Source: Propionispora sp. 2/2-37
Lineage (GTDB): Bacteria > Bacillota > Negativicutes > Propionisporales > Propionisporaceae
Length of the DNA: 64,000 nucleotides
NCBI RefSeq assembly: GCF_001298735.1
Contig: NZ_CYSP01000013.1
Span: 1-64,000 of the forward strand
Direction: 5' to 3'
Made by a program: the position numbers and the translations under genes. Of the stretch, positions 30,473 through 38,936 are shown piece by piece (within the stretch, counting starts at the first letter, position 1; the number at the start of each line of letters is the position of its first letter). A model generated the notes under the pieces. The model ran no database searches and was not told where the DNA came from. It saw only the letters and a program-made list of their open reading frames with translations.

Positions 30473-31396
30473 TTAACCAGCGTTATCGTTTGTTGCAGAT
30501 AATACTTCTTTTGTCAAAGCTATAAATTCATGTGCTGCCCGTGACAGATGCCGTTCTTTGCAATAGACGGCCGACATTGTTCGCGACGGTAGGGGACTAT
30601 CTAACGTAAAGAAAGCTAGTTGATCAGGGTATCTAAATTTTGCTAATCCATCCGAGCCGAAAGTAATACCCAGGCCAGCTTTTACTAGCGGTAATATCGT
30701 TTCATAATTGCCACTTTCAAATACAATTCGAGGGTTAAACCCTGAATTAATAAAAAGTTGATCAGCAAGATCTCTCAGTTTTCGTCCTTTATTCAATAAA
30801 AGGAAAGGCTCTTCCCGTAAATCAGCAAAATGGATTTGCGGCCAAGGTGGTCGAGTGATATCGAGCTTGTTCAGAGGGTGACTGCGGGGGGTGATAAGAA
30901 CAATATTCTCTGTGAAGAGAGGCTCGCTAATCAAGTGTGGCCTGTTCAGCGGTAAGTTAATTAATGAAAGGTCTGTTACCCCTTTTAATGTAAAATCTTC
31001 TAGTTCAGCAAAGGTTCCGTCCTTGTGGATCACTTCAATTCCAGGAAATTTTCTACAGAACAATGGGAGAATATGAGGGAATAAAACGCTACCCCGGATA
31101 CTAGCAATTCCTATTGTAAGGCGTCCTTTCTTGAAGTCAATAATTTCTTGCATTTGCGACTGGAATTGACGATCCAAGTTTAGCATGCGCCTCGCATTTT
31201 CGACAAACACTTCACCAGCATAGGTAAGCCTTAATGGGATAGTTGACCGGTCAAACAATGAAAGTCCAATCTGTTGTTCGATCCTTTGAATACATTGACT
31301 TAAAGATGGTTGCGATATGTATAATTTCTGGGCCGCTTTAGAGAAACTTCCTTCTTCGGCAACTTTCAACATGTATTGAAGCTGTCTTAATTCCAT
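30473..31396 (-). CDS. LysR-family transcriptional regulator
   Basis: The 307-residue protein begins MELRQLQYMLKVAEEGSFSK with the LysR helix-turn-helix (AAQKLYISQPSLSQCIQRIE, about residues 18-37) and continues with a LysR substrate-binding domain (RLTIGIASIRGSVLFPHILP, KAGLGITFGSDGLAKF). It is divergent from the glycan cluster and separated by about 190 bp from the probable GT39 start, so it may regulate that cluster; ligand unknown. A fragment of a second LysR start lies beyond the far end of the cluster at 36664. Confidence 0.9.
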   Translation of the reverse strand: MELRQLQYMLKVAEEGSFSKAAQKLYISQPSLSQCIQRIEQQIGLSLFDRSTIPLRLTYAGEVFVENARRMLNLDRQFQSQMQEIIDFKKGRLTIGIASIRGSVLFPHILPLFCRKFPGIEVIHKDGTFAELEDFTLKGVTDLSLINLPLNRPHLISEPLFTENIVLITPRSHPLNKLDITRPPWPQIHFADLREEPFLLLNKGRKLRDLADQLFINSGFNPRIVFESGNYETILPLVKAGLGITFGSDGLAKFRYPDQLAFFTLDSPLPSRTMSAVYCKERHLSRAAHEFIALTKEVLSATNDNAG

Positions 31397-31590
31397 TTTG
31401 AAAACCTCTTACCAATAATATAGGGTAAACATTATGAGTTATATAATGATTATAATATTAGACCAATCATGATTCTAAGAGTACACTATAATTATGTTTT
31501 GTGCAAGCAATTTTCTATTTGTTGGAAAACGTGGAGATCCGCTGGTGCCACAGGATATGGATGTACTATTTCTCAGAAAGGATGATACTA

Positions 31591-33090
31591 TTGCCCATTG
31601 ACAAGCTTTTATGGATAACAGTAATGGCAACATTTCTAATAAAGTCTTTGCTAGCGTATATAATTCCGTTTACTGGTGATGAGGCGTTATTCTACACGTG
31701 GGGAACATTTCCGGATATTGGTTATTATGATCATCCGCCCATGATCGGCTGGTTGCTTGCTCTCATTATGAAATTTAGCGCCTGTGAGTATGCCCTCCGG
31801 CTCCCAGCACTTATTTTCCCGTATATTGTTGGGGCTGTTATTTATAGTCTGCTAAAGGTTCTTGATAAAAACCGCGCTCGTTGGACGGTAATCTTATTTT
31901 TGGTATCACCGCTTAATATGATGAATATTTTAGTTACCACCGATACACCACTTTTTTTGTTCGTTTCGCTGTCGGCGGTCTGTTTCTATCAAGGCCTGCA
32001 CCTTAATAAGCGGCTACACTTAATCTTAGCAGGGATTTTCCTCGGTGGCGCTTTTTTATCTAAATATTTTTCAGCCTTGCTTATCATCTCCTATGGCGTC
32101 TATGTGCTGATTTATCAGCGCAATCGCAGAGGATTTGCCGCGCTTGCGCTTGTAGCTGCGTGTACCCTACCCTTTGTATTGCTGAATGTATACTACAATT
32201 ATACTCATGCCTGGTCCAATATTATGTTTAATGTATTTAACCGGAATCACGACATGGGTTCCTTTACACCTGGAAATTTTTTTGTTTATCTGGGACAACT
32301 ACTGCTTTTGCTGACACCTTTTACGATTTTCTTCTTATTCCGTTCCGTGAAATCAGCGCGGCAATTTGCTGCTGCAGAGCCCTTACGCCGCTACTATTTC
32401 GTTTTATGTTCTGTGCCTCTGGGTATACTTGCCCTATTGTCTTTCGCCAAATCCATTGGCATTCATTGGCCTCTGGCTTTTTTGCCCTTTGTGTTCATCC
32501 TTACCATCTTTTATTTTAATGCAACAACATTCCGCAAAGCAGCTCTGTTGGTGGCAGTGTGTACATTTGGCGTAAATTTCTTACTAGCGTACATGGTGAT
32601 TAACACGCCTCCGAAATTGACGCAAAGCAGGGCTTATCAGCAGGCGTTATTCTATGTAAAACCCCAGGCAGTGGCGGACATTCTTAACCCTTATGCGAAA
32701 GACTATATTTTTGCTACCGAAAGCTATTCTAAGTCAGTATTGCTGTATTACTATACAGGCAAATACATAAGTGTCTTTGGGCCGGGCTCTTTTCACGCCC
32801 GTCACGATGATATGTACACTGATTTTCGACAATTTGACAAAAAAAATATACTAATCCTTCGTACTACGCCGCCTGATACGAATAAGTACATACCGTATTT
32901 TCAATCTGTTTCTGTTAAAACAATTGAGTTAGAGAATACAACGTTATACGTAGTCCAAGGTAATGCTTTTAAGTACGATGCTTACCGGGAACTAGTCTTG
33001 CGGCCGATTAAAAATAACTACTATCAGATTCCGGCCTGGCTGCCAACACAGGATAATTATTTTATCGATAAGTATTTTGCGGAAGAATAG
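31591..33090 (+). CDS. GT39-type membrane glycosyltransferase (ArnT/PMT fold)
   Basis: The roughly 499-residue membrane protein belongs to the dolichyl-/undecaprenyl-phosphate-sugar transferase superfamily. It has an N-terminal FTGDEALFYTWG loop with the catalytic acidic residues, GYYDHPPMIGWLLALIM, and about ten to twelve membrane helices, with a soluble C-terminal part (from about residue 370). It moves a sugar from an undecaprenyl-phosphate carrier to an acceptor outside the membrane. TTG 31591 is chosen because agaaagga stands 8 nt before it; ATG 31582 and the frame back to 31501 are alternatives. It heads a five-gene unit and plays the part of GtrS next to GtrB- and GtrA-like proteins. 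Confidence 0.82.
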   Translation: MPIDKLLWITVMATFLIKSLLAYIIPFTGDEALFYTWGTFPDIGYYDHPPMIGWLLALIMKFSACEYALRLPALIFPYIVGAVIYSLLKVLDKNRARWTVILFLVSPLNMMNILVTTDTPLFLFVSLSAVCFYQGLHLNKRLHLILAGIFLGGAFLSKYFSALLIISYGVYVLIYQRNRRGFAALALVAACTLPFVLLNVYYNYTHAWSNIMFNVFNRNHDMGSFTPGNFFVYLGQLLLLLTPFTIFFLFRSVKSARQFAAAEPLRRYYFVLCSVPLGILALLSFAKSIGIHWPLAFLPFVFILTIFYFNATTFRKAALLVAVCTFGVNFLLAYMVINTPPKLTQSRAYQQALFYVKPQAVADILNPYAKDYIFATESYSKSVLLYYYTGKYISVFGPGSFHARHDDMYTDFRQFDKKNILILRTTPPDTNKYIPYFQSVSVKTIELENTTLYVVQGNAFKYDAYRELVLRPIKNNYYQIPAWLPTQDNYFIDKYFAEE

Positions 33091-33119
33091 ATTATTTCAA
33101 CAAATTATGAGGTGGAACT

Positions 33120-34313
33120 ATGTTTATATATGATATATGTGTGATTGGCGGATGCGGGCACGTTGGATTGCCCTTATCCATTACGCTGGCTGATCGTGGC
33201 AAAAAAGTAATAGTCTATGATATCAGCACTCAGGCAGTCAATGCTGTACGACAAGGAACCATGCCTTTTCATGAAGAAGGCGCCGATGAAGTGCTACAAA
33301 AGGTGCTTGCTGACGGTACGCTAAAGCTATCTGATTCACCAGAGGTAATTTCCAATAGTAAGATTGTAATTATGATCATCGGCACGCCGGTGGATGAGCA
33401 TTTAAATCCGAAATTCCAAGTAATGGTTGATTCGGTGAATCAGTTCATTTCGTATTTTCGCAATGGACAAACCTTGGTTTTACGCAGCACAGTATACCCG
33501 GGGATCAGTGAACGGATAAATGACTGGCTGCGGGAAGCGGGGTTAACCATGAATGTCTGCTTCTGTCCGGAACGGATATTAGAAGGTAAAGCCATGACGG
33601 AGCTATACTCCTTGCCGCAGATTATTTCATCCTTTACGCCGGAAGGCTTGCAGGAATGCCGAAATTTATTTGGCCTGCTGACAGATGAACTGGTGGAAGT
33701 TCATCCGACGGAAGCTGAATTGGCCAAGCTGTTTACTAATGTCTGGCGGTATATTAAATTTGCTGTTGCCAATCAATTTTATATGATTGCCAATGATTAT
33801 AACCTGGACTTTTACAATGTTTATCATGCCGTGACACACAAGTATGACCGGGCCAAAGATTTACCGAGAGCCGGTTTTGCCGCTGGACCTTGTTTGTTTA
33901 AAGATGCAATGCAACTGGCTGCTTTTAATAATGGTAACTTTTATCTAGGGCATTCCGCCATGCTAGTTAATGAGGGGCTTCCTAATTATATCGTGCAAAA
34001 GTTAAAAACGAAATATCCGCTAAAGAAAATGACGGTAGGTATTCTGGGCATGGCCTTTAAAGGGGACTCTGATGATATTCGTGAATCTTTGTCATACAAA
34101 TTGCGTAAAATTCTGCAAGTTCATGCGGGCAAAGTTTTGAGTGCAGATCCTTATGTGACGGATGACTCCTTGCTGCCCCAGGAAGAAGTGCTTGGGAAGG
34201 CCGATATATTAATCATTGCAACACCTCATAAGCAATATAAAGGATTGGACATTCCGCTCAATAAAATGACTGTTGATATCTGGAATATACTGGGGAGAGG
34301 GGGCCTCATATAG
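33120..34313 (+). CDS. nucleotide-sugar 6-dehydrogenase (UDP-Glc/GDP-Man DH family)
   Basis: The 397-residue cytoplasmic enzyme has an N-terminal Rossmann NAD site (VIGGCGHVGLPLSITLADRG), the central domain with FCPERILEGKAM and the catalytic cysteine in AAGPCLFKDAMQL, and a C-terminal UDP-binding domain (ILGMAFKGDSDDIRES). Members oxidise UDP-glucose, UDP-ManNAc or GDP-mannose to the uronic acid; the pattern is closest to UDP-ManNAc/GlcNAc dehydrogenases, but the substrate is not certain. It overlaps the epimerase start by one base. Confidence 0.86.
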   Translation: MFIYDICVIGGCGHVGLPLSITLADRGKKVIVYDISTQAVNAVRQGTMPFHEEGADEVLQKVLADGTLKLSDSPEVISNSKIVIMIIGTPVDEHLNPKFQVMVDSVNQFISYFRNGQTLVLRSTVYPGISERINDWLREAGLTMNVCFCPERILEGKAMTELYSLPQIISSFTPEGLQECRNLFGLLTDELVEVHPTEAELAKLFTNVWRYIKFAVANQFYMIANDYNLDFYNVYHAVTHKYDRAKDLPRAGFAAGPCLFKDAMQLAAFNNGNFYLGHSAMLVNEGLPNYIVQKLKTKYPLKKMTVGILGMAFKGDSDDIRESLSYKLRKILQVHAGKVLSADPYVTDDSLLPQEEVLGKADILIIATPHKQYKGLDIPLNKMTVDIWNILGRGGLI

Positions 34314-35332
34314 TGAAAATCCTGGTTACAGGCTCGGCAGGCTTTATAGCCGGCTACTTAGTAGAAGAATTATTGAAACGAGGTCATTTTGTTGTAGGAA
34401 TTGATAACTATAGTAAATATGGCCCTGTGGAAAAATCCTATGATCATCATCCTAATTATAGTTTTGTGCAAGGCGATGTTAAGGACAGCAAGTTGATGAA
34501 AGAACTCGTTGCCGACTGCGATCAAGTTGTAGCTATTGCGGCGATGATTGGCGGAATCACTTATTTCCACGAATACGCTTATGATTTGCTCGCAGAAAAT
34601 GAGCGGATTACGGCAACTACCTTTGATGCTGCCATCTGGGCGCATCAACACAAAAAATTGCAAAAGATTAATGTTTTATCTTCTTCGATGATTTATGAAT
34701 CTACTGCCGTTTATCCCAGCCCCGAAGGAGAACAATTACGCTGCCCGCCGCCGCTGTCAACATATGGATTTCAAAAGCTGGCGTGCGAGTATTTTGCCAA
34801 GGGTGCATGGGAACAATACAAACTTCCCTATACCATCATACGTCCCTTTAATTGTGTGGGAATCGGTGAACGGCGGGCTAAAAACGACAAGGAAATTTTT
34901 TCAGGAAATGTCAAGCTGGCCATGAGCCATGTTGTCCCCGACCTTGTGCAAAAGACTCTGAAGGGGCAAGATCCGCTCCATATTCTGGGGGCCGGCAATC
35001 AAATACGCCATTACACCTATGGCGGTGATTTGGCAGAGGGAATTGCGCTGTGCATTGAAAACGAAAAAGCCGTTAACGAAGACTTCAATCTGTCAACCCC
35101 TGTTTCAACTACTGTATTGGAGCTGGCAGAAGCGATTTGGAACAAGGTGAATGGGGATAAGGCATTCCGCTACATAGCGGATACACCCTTTGTATATGAT
35201 GTGCAAAAACGGATACCTGCCGTAGCAAAGGCGAAAAACTTGCTTGGTTTTGAGGCTAAGACGGATTTGAACGCTATGCTTGATGAGGTCATTCCCTGGA
35301 TAAAAGAGCAATTGAAGACAGGTAATATTTAG
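34313..35332 (+). CDS. NAD-dependent nucleotide-sugar epimerase/dehydratase (extended SDR)
   Basis: The 339-residue protein starts at GTG 34313, overlapping the stop of the dehydrogenase gene. It has the NAD-binding TGSAGFIAGYLVEEL (GxxGxxG), the SDR active site serine/tyrosine/lysine (LSSSMIYES and STYGFQK), and the RPFNCVG substrate loop. It probably converts the UDP-uronic acid from the preceding enzyme into the sugar used by this cluster. The precise reaction (epimerisation, decarboxylation or dehydration) cannot be told from sequence alone. Confidence 0.85.
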   Translation: MKILVTGSAGFIAGYLVEELLKRGHFVVGIDNYSKYGPVEKSYDHHPNYSFVQGDVKDSKLMKELVADCDQVVAIAAMIGGITYFHEYAYDLLAENERITATTFDAAIWAHQHKKLQKINVLSSSMIYESTAVYPSPEGEQLRCPPPLSTYGFQKLACEYFAKGAWEQYKLPYTIIRPFNCVGIGERRAKNDKEIFSGNVKLAMSHVVPDLVQKTLKGQDPLHILGAGNQIRHYTYGGDLAEGIALCIENEKAVNEDFNLSTPVSTTVLELAEAIWNKVNGDKAFRYIADTPFVYDVQKRIPAVAKAKNLLGFEAKTDLNAMLDEVIPWIKEQLKTGNI

Positions 35333-35384
35333 GAGCCTTTTATCAGGAATCCTCTGTAACCAATGAAACAAGGAGGTGTATGAC

Positions 35385-36140
35385 ATGCTTGATATCGTTG
35401 TACCGGTATATAACGAGGGGGCAAATATCGAAAATTTGCTTAATCAGATAGAGAGCAGTATCAAGACAGAAAAGCGGCTTACAATTATCTATGACTTCGA
35501 GGAAGATAACACCTTACCTGTTGTGAAAAAGGTTCGTGTAAAGTATAATTTTCCAATTTTTTTAAAAAAGAATATCTATGGGCGCGGTGCGCTAAATGCC
35601 ATAAAAACAGGGTTACATACCTTTAAAGGCAATATAGTGCTGGTTTTAATGGCCGATTTATCCGATAATCTGGGAGTCGTGGATCTAATGTACGATAAAA
35701 TTGTAAAAGAGGGCAATCATCTTGTCTGCGGTTCCCGGTATATGGAAGGTGGAAAGCAATATGGGGGACCGCTCATTAAAAAGACATTGTCCCGCTTTGC
35801 GGGCGTAAGTCTTCATTGGGCAATAGGAATTGCTACGCACGATATAACCAACAGTTTTAAAATGTATCACAAGGCTGTTATTGAGTCTATCCAAATTGAG
35901 AGTACTGGTGGTTTTGAAATCGGCATGGAAATTACGGTAAAAGCATATTTGAATGGCTATCGAATAACGGAGGTTCCTTCTTCCTGGTATGAACGCGCAA
36001 CAGGAGAATCACGGTTCCGATTGTTCAGGTGGTTGCCATTCTATTTGAAATGGTATTTCATTGCGCTATGTGAAACTTGGTTTCGTCTAAACTATGTAAA
36101 GCTTAAGCCGGATAGCCCAAAAAATGTTATCCCGAAATAG
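35385..36140 (+). CDS. GT2 glycosyltransferase (GtrB/DPM1-like)
   Basis: The 251-residue protein has the GT2 nucleotide-sugar fold: MLDIVVPVYNEGANIENLL at the start, the DxD-type MADLSDN at about residues 91-97, and the DITNSFKMYHK acceptor-side motif of polyprenyl-phosphate glycosyltransferases. It would charge undecaprenyl phosphate with a sugar on the cytoplasmic face. ATG 35385 has aggagg at 8-nt spacing. The C-terminus is amphipathic rather than a clear pair of membrane helices. It overlaps gtrA by 17 nt. Confidence 0.85.
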   Translation: MLDIVVPVYNEGANIENLLNQIESSIKTEKRLTIIYDFEEDNTLPVVKKVRVKYNFPIFLKKNIYGRGALNAIKTGLHTFKGNIVLVLMADLSDNLGVVDLMYDKIVKEGNHLVCGSRYMEGGKQYGGPLIKKTLSRFAGVSLHWAIGIATHDITNSFKMYHKAVIESIQIESTGGFEIGMEITVKAYLNGYRITEVPSSWYERATGESRFRLFRWLPFYLKWYFIALCETWFRLNYVKLKPDSPKNVIPK

Positions 36141-36528
36141 CGGACTACCGCATCAATTTTTACGTTATTTCTGTGTTGGCGGTATTTCTGCTCTAGTAGA
36201 CTGGAGCTTATTTTACGTTCTCCACCTCAAGATTGGGTATCACTATATTGCTGCGGCTGTCAGCAGCTTTTTATTATCCGTTATCGTCAATTTTTTCTTA
36301 GGAAGAGAGTTTGTCTTTAAAAATCAGTGTAAATTCAATACAATGATCGAGGCATTAAGTATAATAGCCATGAATACCACTGGATTATTGCTTAACCTGT
36401 TGATTGTGTCCTTAGCCATTGAATTAGTACATGTATATCCAATGACAGCTAAAATCGGGGCTACAGGTCTCGTGTTTATCTGGAATTTTTCGATGAGAAA
36501 ATGGTGGCTGTACCGGCAGGTTTCTTAG
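36124..36528 (+). CDS. GtrA-like membrane protein (lipid-linked sugar flippase)
   Basis: The 134-residue protein has four membrane helices and the GtrA signature (FLRYFCVGGISALVDWSLFY, and the C-terminal FIWNFSMRKWWLY). GtrA proteins help move undecaprenyl-phosphate-linked sugars across the membrane. Overlap with the GT2 gene and the presence of GT39 upstream complete a GtrA/GtrB/GtrS-like trio for decorating a surface glycan. Confidence 0.88.
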   Translation: MLSRNSGLPHQFLRYFCVGGISALVDWSLFYVLHLKIGYHYIAAAVSSFLLSVIVNFFLGREFVFKNQCKFNTMIEALSIIAMNTTGLLLNLLIVSLAIELVHVYPMTAKIGATGLVFIWNFSMRKWWLYRQVS

Positions 36529-36663
36529 GGATAGCGTTGTGCAGCTTAATATTATGTGATATATTTCACTTTTGTTCTCACTCTAGCTTGTCTCGGCATT
36601 CTATCATCTCCAAACTAGTATTGCAGGGACAATGAACTGTTTCTTTGGCCCACGGGACAAACT

Positions 36664-36693
36664 TCAATATGTATTAAGTTGTCTTAATTCCAT
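36664..36693 (-). pseudogene. 5' remnant of a LysR-type gene
   Basis: On the minus strand ATG at 36693 reads MELRQLNTY and stops. The DNA closely matches the start of the LysR gene at 31367-31396, with gtcttaattccattttg identical, and similarity continues about 20 bp into the leader. So two LysR starts in the same orientation bracket the glycan cluster. Confidence 0.6.
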
Positions 36694-36718
36694 TTTGCCT
36701 CTCCCTTAACAATGATAT

Positions 36719-36747
36719 ATGAGTCAAAGAACCGTCACCTGACTCAT
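36719..36747. repeat. REP palindrome
   Basis: atgagtca (36719-36726) and tgactcat (36740-36747) form a perfect 8-bp stem around aagaaccgtcacc, which resembles the agaaccgtcccc core of the RAYT ends at 967 and 1845. It lies at the 5' breakpoint of the truncated gene that follows. Confidence 0.7.
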
Positions 36748-36756
36748 CTCTAGGAA

Positions 36757-37095
36757 CCGGGCAGTAATGCCGAGGTGCAAAATTTTTGCCGGCTCAACTA
36801 CGGCGTAAGCTTTCCTATGTTTGAAAAAACAGAAGTGCGCGGGGAAAATGCCCAGCCGCTATTTGTCTATCTGACCAAACAGGCGCCGTTTACAGAATTT
36901 GATGCAGCCCATCCGATTGTCGGCAAACTGCAGGCAGTACTAAAGGAACGGTTCCCGGAATTGCTGGAAGGCGACGGCATCAAATGGAATTTTAACAAGT
37001 TTCTCGTTAACCGCCAGGGGGATGCCGTAGGACGGTATGAACCGACAACGTCTCCGCTGGCTATGAAACCGGCGATTGAAAAAGCCAGGACGTAG
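36757..37095 (+). pseudogene. glutathione peroxidase, C-terminal fragment
   Basis: From 36757 the frame reads PGSNAEVQNFCRLNYGVSFP, then IKWNFNKFLVNRQGDAVGRY, which are the NFC and WNF(T/N)KF motifs of the C-terminal half of thiol (glutathione-type) peroxidases. The N-terminal half with the peroxidatic Cys/Sec (NxASxCG) is missing: a REP palindrome and unrelated sequence stand there instead. The Gln and Trp-Asn parts of the catalytic tetrad are partly retained but the fragment cannot be active. No start codon or ribosome site is seen at 36775, where a spurious GTG lies. Confidence 0.8.
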
Positions 37096-37247
37096 TTAGA
37101 AGCAGCGCAGCAGCGCAGACCTCATTGCAGAAGGCAAATCAATCCTTACAGGAGTACGAGCGAGGGGTAAAAGCACAAACGAATAAATTAAAATTGGAAC
37201 GGAATGTGCTTGGTATAGCGGTAGTTATGCTGGCAATAAAAAAATGA
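37080..37247 (+). pseudogene. C-terminal remnant of a coiled-coil membrane protein
   Basis: An open frame without a start reads SLQKANQSLQEYERGVKAQT, then NKLKLERNVLGIAVVMLAIKK and a stop. A coiled coil leading to a short hydrophobic end recalls phage lysis-type proteins, but no family is recognised. A weak hairpin with a T-run follows at 37261-37290. Confidence 0.35.
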
Positions 37248-37444
37248 TTTGATTTTATGGGTTCCCTGCCGTTTGGTGGGGACTTTTTTTATTGTAAATA
37301 AATGATGAAAATTTTCAATACCCGTTTAAAGACGAACGACAAAAGAATGTATCTAAGTGAAAGCCGGCAACAGGATACACACATTGAAACAGAAGAGGTC
37401 CTTGGCTTGGCGGGTTTCAAATAAAAAAATTGGAGGAATGGAAA

Positions 37445-38377
37445 ATGGCTACAGTAGGGGAAATCTTAAAAGCTCCCGAGGCAGGATGGAAAAGAATAAA
37501 TTTAACATTAGATAATGTAACTTACGGTGGTGGTACAGATTCCTATAATTATGGTGCTAATACAGCCTATTTAGGAGATACTTTAAGGCTAAATGTATAT
37601 GGGGCATGGGTAAGTTTTAAATTTTCCGGAGATAAGATTAGAATTATTGGCACAAGAGCAACTCAATACGATGATAATGTGAAAATAAATATTGATGGAG
37701 TTGATTCTTACTTTTCCGAACGCGGAAACGTTAATTATGCTTGGCAAACACTAGTTTTTGAAAAAACGGGGTTATCTGAAGGTGAACACACAGTTACGAT
37801 TACCAGAGTTTCTTATGTCGATTATAATGAACAAGTTCACATTGATGCAATCGATGTAGCAGAAGGCGAAATCATTCCAGCACCGACGAACCTTATTGCT
37901 ACACCCGGTGACTCCCAAGTAACGCTCAACTGGAATGTAGTTACCGATGCCACCGGCTACAACGTAAAACGCTCCACTACAGCAGGTGGCCCATATGAAA
38001 CGATTGCATCCAACGTATCCGGTACCAGTTATGTAGATACCAACATTGTGAATGGCACTACCTATTATTATGTGATCACAGCCATTACGGCGGATGGTGA
38101 AAGTGGCAATTCAAACGAAGCGTCTGCTACGCCGCAGGCAGCACCGGTGGAAGAGGGGCAAGGGCTGTTACGAGTTACGATGATTGATTCCAGCGAACGG
38201 GAATATCAGCTTTCTGATAGTGAAATCAATGGTTTTATAACCTGGCATCAAAATCATGTAAGTACCGATGTTGCAAGCTATATGCTCAAGAAAAAGGTAG
38301 GCCTGCAAAGCAGTAAGGAATATCTGACTTTTGATAAAATCATCAGCTTTGAAGTGATTCCTCTGCCGACAGAATAA
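37445..38377 (+). CDS. protein with beta-sandwich, fibronectin type III and novel C-terminal domain
   Basis: The 310-residue protein starts at ATG 37445 after ttggagg. Residues 1-145 form a beta-rich, carbohydrate-binding-like domain (GAWVSFKFSGDKIRIIGTRA, QVHIDAIDVAEGE). Residues about 147-236 are a clear fibronectin III repeat (APTNLIATPGDSQVTLNW, YYYVITAITADGESGNSNEA). The last 70 residues (RVTMIDSSEREYQLSDSEIN, then ...YLTFDKIISFEVIPL) match no domain I know. There is no signal peptide. This architecture is common in phage tail or adhesion proteins; that role is inferred. It is followed by two hairpins and looks like a stand-alone unit. Confidence 0.7.
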   Translation: MATVGEILKAPEAGWKRINLTLDNVTYGGGTDSYNYGANTAYLGDTLRLNVYGAWVSFKFSGDKIRIIGTRATQYDDNVKINIDGVDSYFSERGNVNYAWQTLVFEKTGLSEGEHTVTITRVSYVDYNEQVHIDAIDVAEGEIIPAPTNLIATPGDSQVTLNWNVVTDATGYNVKRSTTAGGPYETIASNVSGTSYVDTNIVNGTTYYYVITAITADGESGNSNEASATPQAAPVEEGQGLLRVTMIDSSEREYQLSDSEINGFITWHQNHVSTDVASYMLKKKVGLQSSKEYLTFDKIISFEVIPLPTE

Positions 38378-38415
38378 AATAACCCTGCATGCAGGGTGTC
38401 ATATCTCCTTAAGTT

Positions 38416-38459
38416 GCCCCTATCTTGGTTTAGGCTGAGACAGGGGCTTTTTGTTTTTA
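38416..38459 (+). terminator. rho-independent terminator after the FN3 protein
   Basis: gcccctatct pairs with agacaggggc with one mismatch and is followed by tttttgttttt. A perfect palindrome accctgcatgcagggt lies just upstream at 38382-38397. Confidence 0.7.
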
Positions 38460-38519
38460 TGTTTACAAGAAGGACTTTCTCATTGATCTCCTTGTATAAA
38501 ATGATAGCAAGGTAACTAC

Positions 38520-38900
38520 CTACTTATTTTTAGGATATAACACTGAGTTCTGATGTAATGAATCACACCATATTTCCTTTTCACTAAGGCTAGTCTCAAT
38601 AAGTTCTACAGGAGCACCTTCTATCTCGATCGTCGCTACCCGATAACCATCAAACGGATAATAAGGCTCCATTAGAATAACCTTTCCTGCAATTGCTTCA
38701 TCAAGATTATCCACTTTAAAGGCGACGTGCGGCATCGACTGAATGAGTGGATGCAACGGGCAGCCTTCTTCAAACCGATGCCATTGAATACGAAAATCGT
38801 TGTGCCCGCCTGTCGTATACATTTTAAATGTTGGGCTGTATCTCTCTCCTTCCCGAGGCTTAGTAGTGGGTATACCGGTATGATGATAGTAGTAATTCAT
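38520..38900 (-). CDS. VOC-superfamily (glyoxalase/dioxygenase fold) protein
   Basis: The 126-residue protein has the paired beta-alpha-beta-beta-beta layout of VOC proteins, with MPHVAFKVDNLDEAIAGK and VATIEIEGAPVELIE as the recognisable strands. Metal-binding His/Glu residues are plausible (H in MPHVAF, E in PVELIE), but the reaction is unknown. It lies 36 nt after the MarR-type regulator gene on the same strand and is likely its target. Confidence 0.7.
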   Translation of the reverse strand: MNYYYHHTGIPTTKPREGERYSPTFKMYTTGGHNDFRIQWHRFEEGCPLHPLIQSMPHVAFKVDNLDEAIAGKVILMEPYYPFDGYRVATIEIEGAPVELIETSLSEKEIWCDSLHQNSVLYPKNK

Positions 38901-38936
38901 TGTATTCAGCTCCTTTATAATTTTTTTGGGTAACTT

